A DNA stretch of 64,000 nucleotides, taken from NCBI RefSeq assembly GCF_004005375.1, contig NZ_RZUF01000007.1, positions 107,025 through 171,024 of the forward strand. Direction: 5' to 3'. Source of the stretch: Rheinheimera sediminis (GTDB lineage Bacteria; Pseudomonadota; Gammaproteobacteria; Enterobacterales; Alteromonadaceae). Within the stretch, counting starts at the first letter, position 1; each line of letters opens with the position of its first letter. The notes beneath the pieces were generated by a model. It was not told the origin of the DNA. It saw only the letters and a program-made list of their open reading frames with translations, and ran no database searches. The translations under genes and the position numbers were made by a program. This document shows, one piece after another, positions 23,305-32,368 of the stretch.

Positions 23305-24723
23305 CTATCTCACCAGCTGTGGCCCTAACCACAGACTAAATAAGCTAATAGTCACTATACCGACCAGATTCAGTACTAAGCCTGCTCTGACCATATCTTT
23401 GATTTGTAGCTTGCCTGAGGCAAAAACAATAGCATTAGGTGGGGTGGCGACTGGCATCATAAAGGCGAAGCTTGCAGCCAGTGCAGCTGGCACCACCAGA
23501 TAAAGCGGAGACAACTCCATAGAAATAGCGACAGGGCCTAATAACGGCAGAAAAGCCGCAGCTGTGGCTGTATTGCTGGTGACTTCAGTCAAAAAGATGA
23601 TCAGACTGGTCACAGTAACTAACAGCAATACAGGAGGCACCCCCTCGAGTAGCTGCAGCTGTTGTGCTAATAATTCAGCCACACCGGTCTTTTGTATTTG
23701 GTCAGCCATACTCAGGCCGCCTCCAAACAGCAATAACACGCCCCATGGTAGATTTTGACTATCTTTCCATTCTAAAAGTGCGGTGCCAGAGCCTTTTTCC
23801 CCTGGTAATACAAATAACAGAGCAGCAGCGCAAAGCGCTATCACTGTGTCACTGACAGGTAAGCCGGTCCATTTCACCAGCCACTGCTGACTGATCCAGC
23901 TTAATGCGGCCAGCGCGAATACCATGAGCACTAATTTTTGTGAACGTGACATCTCACCTAAGGCTTTTAATTGAGCTGGCGTGTCATTCTGAGCATGATC
24001 AGTTTTGGGCATACGAAAATGAATTTTCGTCAGCCAAACCCAGCACACAAGCAGCATAGTCAAAGCCAAAGGCACACCCAATAGCATCCAGTCGGCAAAG
24101 CTGATTTGAATACCATAACTTTTTGATAAATAGGCAGCTAATAAGGCATTCGGTGGGGTACCAATTAAGGTGGCTACACCACCTATGCTGGCACTGTAAG
24201 CAATACCCAACAATACAGCTTTGCCAAAGTGGTCCTGTGTGGATGCATTTGCCATAGCGATAATAGATAAACCTATAGGCAACATCATCACAGCTGTGGC
24301 TGTATTGGACATCCACATCGATAAAAAAGCAGTGACAGCCATTACTGCAGCAATTTGTAAACCAGGTGAAGACCCCACCATCGAGAGTGCCTTCAACGCA
24401 ATACGTTTATGTAATACAGTTTTCTCCATTGCAATAGACAGAAAAAATCCGCCCAAAAACAGAAAAATTAATGGATGCGCATAAGGAGAGGTGGCTGCAT
24501 CCAGTTTATCTATACCGAGCAGAGGGATAAAAATCATCGGTAATAAGGAGGTCACCGGGATAGGCACTATTTCGGTGATCCACCAGAGCACCATCCAGGC
24601 CATTAAACCCGTCACCATCCAGGCGGCTTGACTCATTTGTGAAGCGGGGGGAGGTAAAAGAATAGTCAGTAAGAGTAGTACAGGGCCACAGAGTAACAGT
24701 AAGCGGCAGTAAAAAGGCGACAT
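23305..24723 (-). CDS. SLC13/DASS-family sodium:dicarboxylate (or anion) symporter
   Basis: 472 residues with about 11-12 membrane segments. Two sodium-binding SNT hairpins are visible: WMSNTATAVMMLPI (about 136-149) and EVTSNTATAAAFLPLL (about 378-393), the hallmark of the divalent anion:Na+ symporter family (VcINDY type). Substrates of the family are C4-dicarboxylates, citrate or sulfate; here dctA and a porin lie directly upstream on the same strand, so succinate, fumarate or malate is likely. AAGGA lies seven bases before the ATG. A hairpin in the 44-base gap after the porin could reduce its expression relative to dctA. Confidence 0.9.
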   Translation of the reverse strand: MSPFYCRLLLLCGPVLLLLTILLPPPASQMSQAAWMVTGLMAWMVLWWITEIVPIPVTSLLPMIFIPLLGIDKLDAATSPYAHPLIFLFLGGFFLSIAMEKTVLHKRIALKALSMVGSSPGLQIAAVMAVTAFLSMWMSNTATAVMMLPIGLSIIAMANASTQDHFGKAVLLGIAYSASIGGVATLIGTPPNALLAAYLSKSYGIQISFADWMLLGVPLALTMLLVCWVWLTKIHFRMPKTDHAQNDTPAQLKALGEMSRSQKLVLMVFALAALSWISQQWLVKWTGLPVSDTVIALCAAALLFVLPGEKGSGTALLEWKDSQNLPWGVLLLFGGGLSMADQIQKTGVAELLAQQLQLLEGVPPVLLLVTVTSLIIFLTEVTSNTATAAAFLPLLGPVAISMELSPLYLVVPAALAASFAFMMPVATPPNAIVFASGKLQIKDMVRAGLVLNLVGIVTISLFSLWLGPQLVR

Positions 24724-24734
24724 ACTAAATCCTT

Positions 24735-24763
24735 ATGAAAAGAAACCGGAGCCAGGCTCCGGT
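24735..24763 (-). terminator. Intra-operon attenuator between porin and DASS genes
   Basis: On the minus strand ACCGGAGCC, a single-base centre and GGCTCCGGT are followed by TTTCTTTTC. It starts five bases past the porin stop and lies 12 bases before the DASS start, inside a compact operon, so partial termination is likely. Confidence 0.65.
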
Positions 24764-24767
24764 GGGA

Positions 24768-25727
24768 TCAGAAGAAAAACTTCATACCTAAAGCTGCGGC
24801 ATGATCGTGATCGGTTTTAAAATTGAGTTTGGAGAGAAGTAGATAGGCCGTCAAATTTTTTTGCCATTGATAATCAACCCCAATAGAGTGCAAACGAGCT
24901 TTTTCTGCATGTCGGGTTTTACTGTCATCTTGCTGCCACTGCCATTTGTAGACCCAATGTGCTCGTTGATAGCTCAGTTGTGCCAGCCAGGCATCGCCCT
25001 CGATGTTGCGAACCACATGCTCGCTGTGCTGAACCATCAGACCTGCGGCAAGCACAGCGTCATCCAACTGCCATAATGGCATCTGAGCCAACAAACGCTC
25101 TGCGGTGATATTATTCAGCTCATCCGTGCGGCCATATGCCAGATATAGAGGATATTTTTTGAACGCCGGATCACCATAGCCTAGCACCCAATCGTAACCT
25201 CCGGCAGTTTCGTCGCTGGCACCCGTCTGCCAGGTTGCTGAAAAATTAAAGCCTTCAATCATTGGAGACTGGTAACTCAGCACATTTTCCAGACGGTCCT
25301 GAGCCGGAGTAATTTGAGCGATATCAGCCAGAGTTTCGTTAAATAAATCGATTTTTCCTTCAGACTTTTTAAACTTGGTGTCGTTTTTACCAAACACCAG
25401 TTCTCCATAGGTACCGGCCACCCCTATATAAGTATTGCGTGAACCCAGACGCTGATCTTTATTCGCATCATCCAAGCCGTTCACCTGCCACTCGTAAACA
25501 GCTACGATAGCCAGTCCATCTGTCAGTTGATGTTTAGCTTTCACGCCTAAGCGGGAAAATGGAGCTTCGATCTGCCGACCTTGGTCAGCATAGCGGTAGA
25601 GTCCTTTATCAACATCCAACGCCTGTAGTTCAAGTTTACCGTACCAATCCCATTCAAAAGCACTGACGTTTGAGGTTGCCAAAGCAAGAGTGCAACAGAT
25701 TGCTGTAGCCAAAGAAGACTTAACCAT
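24768..25727 (-). CDS. Outer-membrane porin (dicarboxylate-associated)
   Basis: 319 residues. The start is the ATG at 25725-25727, which overlaps the dctA stop by 8 bases and has GAGGTG in front. The signal peptide [23 protein letters not shown] ends at [16 protein letters not shown], a typical first beta-strand after Ala-x-Ala cleavage. [24 protein letters not shown] and the closing aromatic LGMKFFF fit a 16-strand Gram-negative porin of the OmpC/trimeric type. Translational overlap with dctA suggests it is the outer-membrane entry for DctA substrates; that is inferred from context only. Confidence 0.85.
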   Translation of the reverse strand: MVKSSLATAICCTLALATSNVSAFEWDWYGKLELQALDVDKGLYRYADQGRQIEAPFSRLGVKAKHQLTDGLAIVAVYEWQVNGLDDANKDQRLGSRNTYIGVAGTYGELVFGKNDTKFKKSEGKIDLFNETLADIAQITPAQDRLENVLSYQSPMIEGFNFSATWQTGASDETAGGYDWVLGYGDPAFKKYPLYLAYGRTDELNNITAERLLAQMPLWQLDDAVLAAGLMVQHSEHVVRNIEGDAWLAQLSYQRAHWVYKWQWQQDDSKTRHAEKARLHSIGVDYQWQKNLTAYLLLSKLNFKTDHDHAAALGMKFFF

Positions 25728-27036
25728 GTTGCACCTCGGCCGTTGGAACTGTTTGAGTATTTTGTTGAGGAGTTGCTCCCTGAGCCAGCTCCTTATCCAG
25801 TTGTTGCATATCCAATTCTCCACACCATTTGGATACCACCAGAGTGGCGACACCATTACCAATTAAATTGGTTAAAGCTCTGGCTTCAGACATAAATCTG
25901 TCTATGCCTAAAATTAAGGCGATACCAGCCACAGGTACAGAACCTACTGATGCTAAAGTCGCGGCTAATACAATAAATCCACTACCGGTTACGCCCGCAG
26001 CTCCTTTGGATGTCACCAGTAACACAGCTAGCAAGGTCAGCTGCTGGGTTAAATCCATAGGAGTATCTGTCGCCTGAGCGATAAATACAGCGGCCATGGT
26101 CAGGTAAATGGCTGTGCCGTCGAGGTTAAAAGAATAGCCTGTAGGGATCACTAAACCTACAGTGGATTTAGTCGCACCCAGCCTTTCCAGCTTGGCCATC
26201 ATACGCGGCAACACAGTCTCAGAAGAGGATGTGCCCAATACAATCAGCAACTCTTCTTTGATATAGCGAATAAACCTTGTAATTGAAAAACCGTGGTAAC
26301 GGCAAATAGCACCTAACACAATAAAAATAAACAGCAGGCAGGTGATGTAGAAGGTGGCCATTAAACCAGCTAACGACCATAAAGTCGCGATACCGTATTT
26401 ACCTATGGTAAAGGCCATAGCACCAAAAGCACCTATAGGGGCGACTTTCATCAGCATATGCACTATGGCAAATAAAACTTCAGAGCTTTTTTCAACATAA
26501 CCAAAAATCAGGTTTTTCCGGCCACCTAAACGTTGCAGCGCAAAACCAAACAGGATAGAAAAAAACAGTACCTGCAGCATATCGCCACGGGCAAAGGCAT
26601 CAAATACGCTGCTTGGGATCACATTGAGCAGAAAATCAGTGGTACTTTGCATCTGATCCGGCGCAGTGTATTTACTGATCGAGTCTTGGTCCAAACTGGC
26701 CGGGTCTATATGCATTCCGACTCCAGGTTTGACGACATTGATCACTACTAGACCTATGATTAATGCGATGGTAGAGACAATTTCAAAATAGAGCAGGGCA
26801 TAACCGCCTGTTTTCCCAACTTTTTTCATATCTTCCATACCGGCTATACCCACAACTACGGTACAAAAGATAATGGGCGCAATAATCATTTTAATCAGCT
26901 TAATGAAGGCGGTGCCCAAAGGCTGCATGGCGGTGCCAAGCTCTGGGTAAAAATGACCTAAAAAGATACCGACACTGATGGCCAGCAATACCTGGATATA
27001 GAGGCTGGATAGCAGCCTTATCGTTCTGTTTTTCAT
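25720..27036 (-). CDS. dctA: C4-dicarboxylate:cation symporter DctA
   Basis: 438 residues, glutamate-transporter (DAACS) fold in the inner membrane; imports succinate, fumarate and malate with protons or sodium. Visible marks are the N-terminal [20 protein letters not shown], the HP1 serine-rich TSSSETVLP (around 278), [24 protein letters not shown] (around 310, key Asn/Asp) and [19 protein letters not shown] (HP2). Length is right for DctA (428-440). It is preceded by a sigma-54 promoter and a palindromic activator site, consistent with control by the adjacent DctB/DctD pair. Confidence 0.96.
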   Translation of the reverse strand: MKNRTIRLLSSLYIQVLLAISVGIFLGHFYPELGTAMQPLGTAFIKLIKMIIAPIIFCTVVVGIAGMEDMKKVGKTGGYALLYFEIVSTIALIIGLVVINVVKPGVGMHIDPASLDQDSISKYTAPDQMQSTTDFLLNVIPSSVFDAFARGDMLQVLFFSILFGFALQRLGGRKNLIFGYVEKSSEVLFAIVHMLMKVAPIGAFGAMAFTIGKYGIATLWSLAGLMATFYITCLLFIFIVLGAICRYHGFSITRFIRYIKEELLIVLGTSSSETVLPRMMAKLERLGATKSTVGLVIPTGYSFNLDGTAIYLTMAAVFIAQATDTPMDLTQQLTLLAVLLVTSKGAAGVTGSGFIVLAATLASVGSVPVAGIALILGIDRFMSEARALTNLIGNGVATLVVSKWCGELDMQQLDKELAQGATPQQNTQTVPTAEVQHG

Positions 27037-27086
27037 TGTTATTGTCTCTCTGGTTATGGAGAAAATCTCCCTGTCAGACAGTCAAT

Positions 27087-27102
27087 AGCAAAGAGGAAGC
27101 CA
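27087..27102 (-). promoter_or_regulatory. Sigma-54 promoter of dctA
   Basis: On the minus strand TGGCTTCCTCTTTGCT has GG and GC separated by exactly 10 bases, matching the -24/-12 consensus TGGCAC-N5-TTGC in its invariant positions. It lies 51 bases before the dctA start. Confidence 0.82.
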
Positions 27103-27175
27103 GTTTTTTTATTTTTAAATTCTGTATGCAATTCAAATACTTGCGTTGAATTTACTCTAGCGCAGATAACTCTTG

Positions 27176-27189
27176 TGCGGATTTCCGCA
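27176..27189. promoter_or_regulatory. Candidate DctD upstream activator site
   Basis: TGCGGATTTCCGCA is a perfect 6-2-6 palindrome about 75 bases upstream of the sigma-54 promoter, the normal range for an enhancer. It lies between dctD's 3' end and dctA. The match to a DctD site is inferred from context. Confidence 0.6.
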
Positions 27190-27233
27190 TAGGGCCGCAA
27201 GGCTGCTGTCACTTAATCCACACAAGGTGTACC

Positions 27234-28616
27234 TTAGTCTTCGTTTTTATCCAGAAAGTCACGGCGGGTCAGTTGGTATTTTGCCATTTTGTCGTATAGG
27301 GTTTTACGGGGTAAATCCAGCTCGGCCATCACAGCTTTTATTGCACCTTTGTGCTGATTTAAAGCCTCTTCCAGCAGCATTTTTTCGTAATATTCAACCC
27401 GCTGTTGCAGGCTCATACTACCTGTAATGCCATCTTCTGCTTTATGTTGCTGCGTGCTAAAAGCGACCTGAGTACCCATTAATACGTAACGTTCCGCCAT
27501 ATTACGTAGTTCACGTACGTTACCAGGCCACTGATGCTGTGCTAACTGCTGTAGCTCAGTGCTTTTCAGCGGAATATATTCTTTATGAAAACGAGCAGCT
27601 GCGATGCGGGCAAAATGGGAAAACAATAAAAACACATCATCTTTACGCTGCCGCAGTGCTGGCAGATGCAAATCGACCAAGGATAGACGGTAATACAAGT
27701 CACTTCTAAATTCGCCCGACGCAGCCAACTGTTTTAAGTCAACCTTACTGGCTGCGATAATGCGGATATCTAAATCTATGGCTTGATTTGAACCTAAGCG
27801 AGTGACTTTTCGCTCCTCCAGAACCCTCAATAGCTTGACCTGCAGAGACATAGGCGTACTTTCTATTTCATCCAGCAGTAAAGTTCCACCATTGGCAAAT
27901 TCAAACTTACCAATACGTTTTTTATCTGCACCGGTAAAAGCGCCTGCCTCAGCGCCAAAAAGCTCACTTTCAATCAATTGCTCCGGAATTGCACCACAGT
28001 TAATAGCTACAAAGTTATGCTGACGTCTGTCACTTTGCTCATGCAAATACCGTGCGACCAACTCTTTGCCTGTGCCTGTTTCACCATAAATCAGCACATC
28101 TGCTGGGGCATGGATCACCGCATCCAAAGTGCGGCGTAACTGTTGCATTGCCGGGCTTTGGCCTAGAATACGCAAGCCGGGTTGTTGTTCGCGTTCAACC
28201 GCCGCCTTTAATTGACGGTTTTCCAGTACTAAATGACGTTTTTCCAAAGCACGGCGGCTGACTTCAAGCAGATGGTCGTTATCAAAAGGCTTTTCCAAAA
28301 AATCATAGGCGCCTTGTTGCATCGCTTTCACCGCGAGGGATACAGCGCCATAACCTGTCAGCATCACCACTGGGATTTCGGCATCAATGGCATGAATTTT
28401 CTGCAGCAATTCCAGGCCATTTAAAGCAGGCATATGCATATCGGTAATGACGATGCCGCTGAAGGTTGTGTTGATACGACTTAATACTTCAGCTGGGTTG
28501 GCTGTGGTGACACAAGGCAAATCTTCCAGTTTAAACAGCTGGCTGACTGCACTGCGAATATCGGCTTCATCGTCGATAAAAATAATAGCTGGAAGCTGCT
28601 GTTCGATGTTTGCCAT
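27234..28616 (-). CDS. dctD: C4-dicarboxylate response regulator DctD (sigma-54 activator)
   Basis: 460 residues. The receiver domain carries DDE at 15-17 and phospho-acceptor Asp59 in IVITDMHMP. The AAA+ domain has Walker A GETGTGKE, the sigma-54 contact loop GAFTGA, and Walker B LLLDEIES. A Fis-type HTH is at the C-terminus (GAIKAVMAELDLPRKTLYDKM). DEIES is characteristic of DctD. The ATG abuts the dctB stop (TAAATG), so the pair is coupled. It should activate the sigma-54 promoter of dctA, whose upstream region begins right after its own stop. Confidence 0.95.
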   Translation of the reverse strand: MANIEQQLPAIIFIDDEADIRSAVSQLFKLEDLPCVTTANPAEVLSRINTTFSGIVITDMHMPALNGLELLQKIHAIDAEIPVVMLTGYGAVSLAVKAMQQGAYDFLEKPFDNDHLLEVSRRALEKRHLVLENRQLKAAVEREQQPGLRILGQSPAMQQLRRTLDAVIHAPADVLIYGETGTGKELVARYLHEQSDRRQHNFVAINCGAIPEQLIESELFGAEAGAFTGADKKRIGKFEFANGGTLLLDEIESTPMSLQVKLLRVLEERKVTRLGSNQAIDLDIRIIAASKVDLKQLAASGEFRSDLYYRLSLVDLHLPALRQRKDDVFLLFSHFARIAAARFHKEYIPLKSTELQQLAQHQWPGNVRELRNMAERYVLMGTQVAFSTQQHKAEDGITGSMSLQQRVEYYEKMLLEEALNQHKGAIKAVMAELDLPRKTLYDKMAKYQLTRRDFLDKNED

Positions 28617-30410
28617 TTAAGACCCCGTAGTCGCTATCAAAAGCACAATAATAAACTCAGCTCCACCTTGTTGGGCGTTACGCACCTCAAGCTGACCACC
28701 AAAAGATTGCACTATACGTTGTGAAATAGATAAACCCAGCCCCAATCCATCACGCTGTTTGGTGGTAAAGAACGCCTCAAAAATGCGCTCTAAATGATGA
28801 GGTTCTATACCTGGGCCCTGATCACGGATATGAATGCTGACCTGCTGTACTTGTGTTCTGACCGCTATATGAAAGGTTGCATCTGCCTGTCCTGTCATGG
28901 CCTGCACGCCATTGGTCAGAATATTCACCAGTACTTGCTCCAGCTGAATGCTATCCGCCAAAACCAAAGGGGACTGCTCAGGCAGTTGCAGTCGTACTTT
29001 TACCCCTTGCTGCTGACACTGGTGTTTCACTATACCCAGCGCATCCAGCACGAGTTTATTGACCTGCACCAGCTGGTTTTTGCCTGAGCTTTTACGGCTG
29101 AAATCTTTAAACTGAGACACTATCACACTTAAACGTTGCATTAATTGCCGCATGGCCTGAATATTGGTCTTAGCATCATCCAGATAGCCTTTGTCAATCA
29201 GCTTTTCTGTCGTTTGAGCGTAGCTTTGCAACGCTGTGAGTGGCTGATTTAATTCATGATTCAGTGAAGCAGACAAAGCGCCTATAGTGGCTAGCTTTGC
29301 TGCTTGCACCAAGTGCTGTTCAGTTTGGGCCAGTTCGGTTTCAGTTTGCTCACGACGTTCAATCTGGCGTATTAACTGTCTGTTAGTTTCAGCCAAATCT
29401 TTAGTCCTGGCTATCACCCTTTGTTCCAGTTGCTGATTATGTTGTACTAATTGCAAATGACGTTTTTGCCGTTCACGTCGCACCCATAAAGCCAACAATG
29501 CGGAACTGTAAAATAACGTAACCAGTAAAAATGCCCACCAGAGGGAGGATTGGTACGGTGCAGGAGAGGCCAGTACGGTTAAGGTCCAGCCAAATTCAGG
29601 CAAAGGTCGCTGGTAGGCTAAGAAGCTGGAGATTTTATTGTCGATTTTCAACTGCCACAATGAATACGCTGAGGCCAGTACAGCAGAGCGCACCGAATAG
29701 TCCATAGCTTCGATATGTTGGGTAATATAACGCTGCTGCTCAGATGGACTAAGGGCTTTCCCCGTCAGGCTGGTTAGGCGCCATTGCTGAATATCAGATA
29801 AAAACACCTCATCACTTTGTCCTGTGACCATAAAGTGACTGTCGGCAAGCCCGGCAATTTGCTGCTGATGTTGCTCTATAGGTTCCAAATCTACTTTGGC
29901 AACCATTACTGCGACAATCTTGTTGTGTACAAGCACTGGCACGCTGTAATAAAAACCCCGGCGTTCACTGGTATGGCCCAGCGCATAATACTGAGCGCTC
30001 TGGCCTGTCAGCGCCTTTTGTATATAGGGCCGAAAGCCAAAATCTTTGCCGAGATAATTGATCTTCTGATCTGCGTTCGAACTGGCGATGACTATTCCTG
30101 CAGGGTTGACCAGGTATAAATCAGCTACATCTGCACTTTGCTGCAGCTGAAACAGGTACTTATTCAGTGGATCAGTTGAACGAGGCAGGTCTTGCAGTAA
30201 AGATATTAAGAGGGCCGACTCTGCAATTTGTTGTGGTAAATCAGCATAACGGCCTATTTCATAACGAATAAAAGCGGCGAGATTATCACTTTGATGCTCT
30301 GCTGTTATCGTCAGTTGCCGGTAAATCCAGTGCTGTGCAGCGCATACTGCCAACGCAACAGCCAGCAGATAGCCACACAGCAGCAGGAACCAGCTCAGCT
30401 GCTTATTCAT
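28617..30410 (-). CDS. dctB: C4-dicarboxylate sensor histidine kinase DctB
   Basis: 597 residues. Membrane segments near residues 7-28 and about 290-310 flank a periplasmic dCache/PAS sensor that contains the RxYxxxA-like RPYIQKAL and a YYSVPV strand, as in DctB. A coiled coil follows (about 320-370), then the H-box LNHELNQPLTALQSYAQ and an HATPase domain with NILTNGVQAM, DQGPGI and GLGLGLSIS. It overlaps the 3' end of rluF by the four bases ATGA. It should sense external C4-dicarboxylates and phosphorylate DctD. Confidence 0.94.
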   Translation of the reverse strand: MNKQLSWFLLLCGYLLAVALAVCAAQHWIYRQLTITAEHQSDNLAAFIRYEIGRYADLPQQIAESALLISLLQDLPRSTDPLNKYLFQLQQSADVADLYLVNPAGIVIASSNADQKINYLGKDFGFRPYIQKALTGQSAQYYALGHTSERRGFYYSVPVLVHNKIVAVMVAKVDLEPIEQHQQQIAGLADSHFMVTGQSDEVFLSDIQQWRLTSLTGKALSPSEQQRYITQHIEAMDYSVRSAVLASAYSLWQLKIDNKISSFLAYQRPLPEFGWTLTVLASPAPYQSSLWWAFLLVTLFYSSALLALWVRRERQKRHLQLVQHNQQLEQRVIARTKDLAETNRQLIRQIERREQTETELAQTEQHLVQAAKLATIGALSASLNHELNQPLTALQSYAQTTEKLIDKGYLDDAKTNIQAMRQLMQRLSVIVSQFKDFSRKSSGKNQLVQVNKLVLDALGIVKHQCQQQGVKVRLQLPEQSPLVLADSIQLEQVLVNILTNGVQAMTGQADATFHIAVRTQVQQVSIHIRDQGPGIEPHHLERIFEAFFTTKQRDGLGLGLSISQRIVQSFGGQLEVRNAQQGGAEFIIVLLIATTGS

Positions 30411-31186
30411 TCACTGCGTCTGTGGGCTGAAACGGCTTTGGGCGTCGCCAATAAAGAGGCCTCTTCAGTTTTACTGGAGCTTAACAATTTGCTTTCCAGC
30501 TCTGCCATTTCTGCCTGGGTCAGTTCACGGTATTGACCTGCTTTTAGCTCAGCCAAACGCACATTCATAATACGGACACGTTTGAGTTTAGTGACATTAA
30601 AGCCTAAAAATTCCGTCATACGACGAATTTGCCGGTTTAAGCCCTGTGTCAGAATAATATTAAAAGTCTGGCGGGAAATTTGTTTGACCTGACAAGGTAA
30701 GGTAATGGTCTCGAGGATAGGCACACCAGAGGCCATTTTACGCAAAAACTGCTCTGTAACAGGCTTATCGACCGTGACCACATATTCCTTTTCATGCTCA
30801 TTACCGGCGCGCAGAATTTTATTAACGATATCACCATCGTTGGTCAAAAAAATCAGCCCTTCAGATTCTTTATCCAGCCTGCCTATTGGGAAAATACGCT
30901 CGGGATAACCCATGGCATCAATGATGTTACCCTTTACATCCAACTCAGTAGTGCAGGTAATACCTACAGCTTTATGGTAAGCCAGATACACCCGACGTGG
31001 TTTAGCGTTGAGAGCCTTGCCTTGCACCAACACTTGATCCTGTTCAGTTACTTTAGTGCCTAGCGTACCCAGTTGACCATTAACAGTGACCAGACCTTGT
31101 TCAATCAGCTTATCGGCTTCACGGCGCGAACAGAAACCTGTGTCACTAATAAATTTATTTAAACGAAACAGTACAGTTTGATCCAC
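30407..31186 (-). CDS. rluF: 23S rRNA pseudouridine synthase RluF
   Basis: About 259 residues from a GTG at 31184-31186, which has AGGTG seven bases upstream; an earlier in-frame start at 31231 would add 15 residues. It isomerises U2604 (E. coli numbering) of 23S rRNA. An S4 RNA-binding domain (RLNKFISDTGFCSRREADKLI) is followed by the synthase domain with the catalytic Asp in GRLDKESEGLIFLTNDGD and QGLNRQIRRM. LRAGNEHEKEYVVTVDKP matches RluF rather than RluB/E. The stop overlaps the dctB start, an unusual operon partner for an rRNA modification gene. Confidence 0.9.
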   Translation of the reverse strand: MDQTVLFRLNKFISDTGFCSRREADKLIEQGLVTVNGQLGTLGTKVTEQDQVLVQGKALNAKPRRVYLAYHKAVGITCTTELDVKGNIIDAMGYPERIFPIGRLDKESEGLIFLTNDGDIVNKILRAGNEHEKEYVVTVDKPVTEQFLRKMASGVPILETITLPCQVKQISRQTFNIILTQGLNRQIRRMTEFLGFNVTKLKRVRIMNVRLAELKAGQYRELTQAEMAELESKLLSSSKTEEASLLATPKAVSAHRRSE

Positions 31187-31284
31187 AGCATGACACCTGG
31201 TAATTGCAAAAGGTCGATAGTTTAGGGGCACAATGCATCATCGGCAAGGTTCGCCTCAATTTTAGAGCGTAAAACTGGTAGGTC

Positions 31285-31312
31285 TTGGCAAGACAACCAG
31301 ATCAGGTAAACT
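31285..31312 (+). promoter_or_regulatory. Putative promoter of the aldo/keto reductase gene
   Basis: TTGGCA (31285-31290) and TAAACT (31307-31312), 16 bases apart, lie 30 bases before the ATG. The minus-strand rluF promoter must lie in the same 150-base gap; I do not see clear boxes for it. Confidence 0.5.
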
Positions 31313-31341
31313 TGCATCTCACTATTTAGAAGGGTCTACTG

Positions 31342-32304
31342 ATGTTACCTATTCAGCATTTTTTCCCCAAAGCGGATGCATTAGTCTATGGGTGCATGGG
31401 CTTGGGCGGGAGTTGGGATCAAGCCACCACCAGTAAAGAACAACGTGAATTGTCGTTTAATGCTATAGATGCAGCTCTGCAAGCCAATATTCGCTTTTTT
31501 GATCATGCGGACATTTATACTCGCGGTAAAGCTGAAGCCGTGTTTGGAGACTATCTGGCAGCTCATTCCGGTTTGCGTGAGCAACTGATACTGCAGAGTA
31601 AATGCGCTATCCGTTTTGCTGATCCAAGCTTTGTAGGACGTTACGATTTTAGTAAAAATTATATTATTGAGTCTGTGCATCAGTCGCTCCAACGACTGCA
31701 AACCGACTACCTGGATATTTTATTGCTGCACAGACCAGATCAACTGATGTGGGTTGACGAGGTAGCAGAAGCTTTTGCAGAGCTGAAACAACAAGGTAAA
31801 GTGAAGGCCTTTGGTGTGTCCAATTTCGGCTGGCCTCAGCTGCAACTGTTGCAGTCGGCTTTACCGGAGCCCTTAATAGCGAATCAACTGCAAATGAGCT
31901 TAAAAGATTTAAACTGGCTGGAACAAAACGTGCTGACGGCTATGCCTGATGGAGCTGCTCACCACTACAGTTATGGCACAGTGGAATACTGTCAGCTAAA
32001 CAATGTTCAGCTTCAAGCCTGGGGCAGTCTGGCGCAAGGTTTGTTTACCGGTGGTCGTACGCCTGAAACTGCTGCTGAGCAGGCAACAGCTGCATTAGTT
32101 TCGTCATTAGCCGCGGACTACCAAACCAGCCCTGAAGCTATAGCTTTGGCGTTTTTGCTGAAACATCCGGCAGGTATTCAGCCTGTTATAGGCACAACCT
32201 CACCGGCGCGTATCGCGGCTTGCCAAAAAGCCTTAGCAGTCAACTTAAGCCGTGAGCATTGGTATGCTCTTTATGTTGCAGCCAGAGGTAAGGCTTTACC
32301 ATAA
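31342..32304 (+). CDS. Aldo/keto reductase (YdhF-like)
   Basis: 320 residues, a TIM-barrel NADPH-dependent oxidoreductase. The catalytic tetrad is visible: Asp and Tyr in FFDHADIYTRG (around 49-60), Lys in LQSKCAIR (around 89) and His in LLLHRPD (around 129). VKAFGVSNF and the C-terminal QPVIGTTSPARI give the cofactor-phosphate site. It resembles E. coli YdhF. AGAAGGG precedes the ATG. It is a single gene closed by a very long hairpin. Natural substrate unknown. Confidence 0.9.
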   Translation: MLPIQHFFPKADALVYGCMGLGGSWDQATTSKEQRELSFNAIDAALQANIRFFDHADIYTRGKAEAVFGDYLAAHSGLREQLILQSKCAIRFADPSFVGRYDFSKNYIIESVHQSLQRLQTDYLDILLLHRPDQLMWVDEVAEAFAELKQQGKVKAFGVSNFGWPQLQLLQSALPEPLIANQLQMSLKDLNWLEQNVLTAMPDGAAHHYSYGTVEYCQLNNVQLQAWGSLAQGLFTGGRTPETAAEQATAALVSSLAADYQTSPEAIALAFLLKHPAGIQPVIGTTSPARIAACQKALAVNLSREHWYALYVAARGKALP

Positions 32305-32307
32305 ATG

Positions 32308-32362
32308 AAATAAGGGCCAGAATAAATTGTTAATAGTTAACAATCTATTCTGGCCCTTATTT
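32308..32362. terminator. Very long hairpin with ATTGTTAA apex
   Basis: Two 26-base arms, 32308-32333 and 32337-32362, pair with one mismatch (A-C on plus, G-U wobble in minus-strand RNA) around a three-base loop. The apical 19 bases ATTGTTAATAGTTAACAAT differ by one base from the apex of the hairpin after etfA. It lies between convergent genes and can terminate both. Confidence 0.8.
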
Positions 32363-32368
32363 ATGTGT

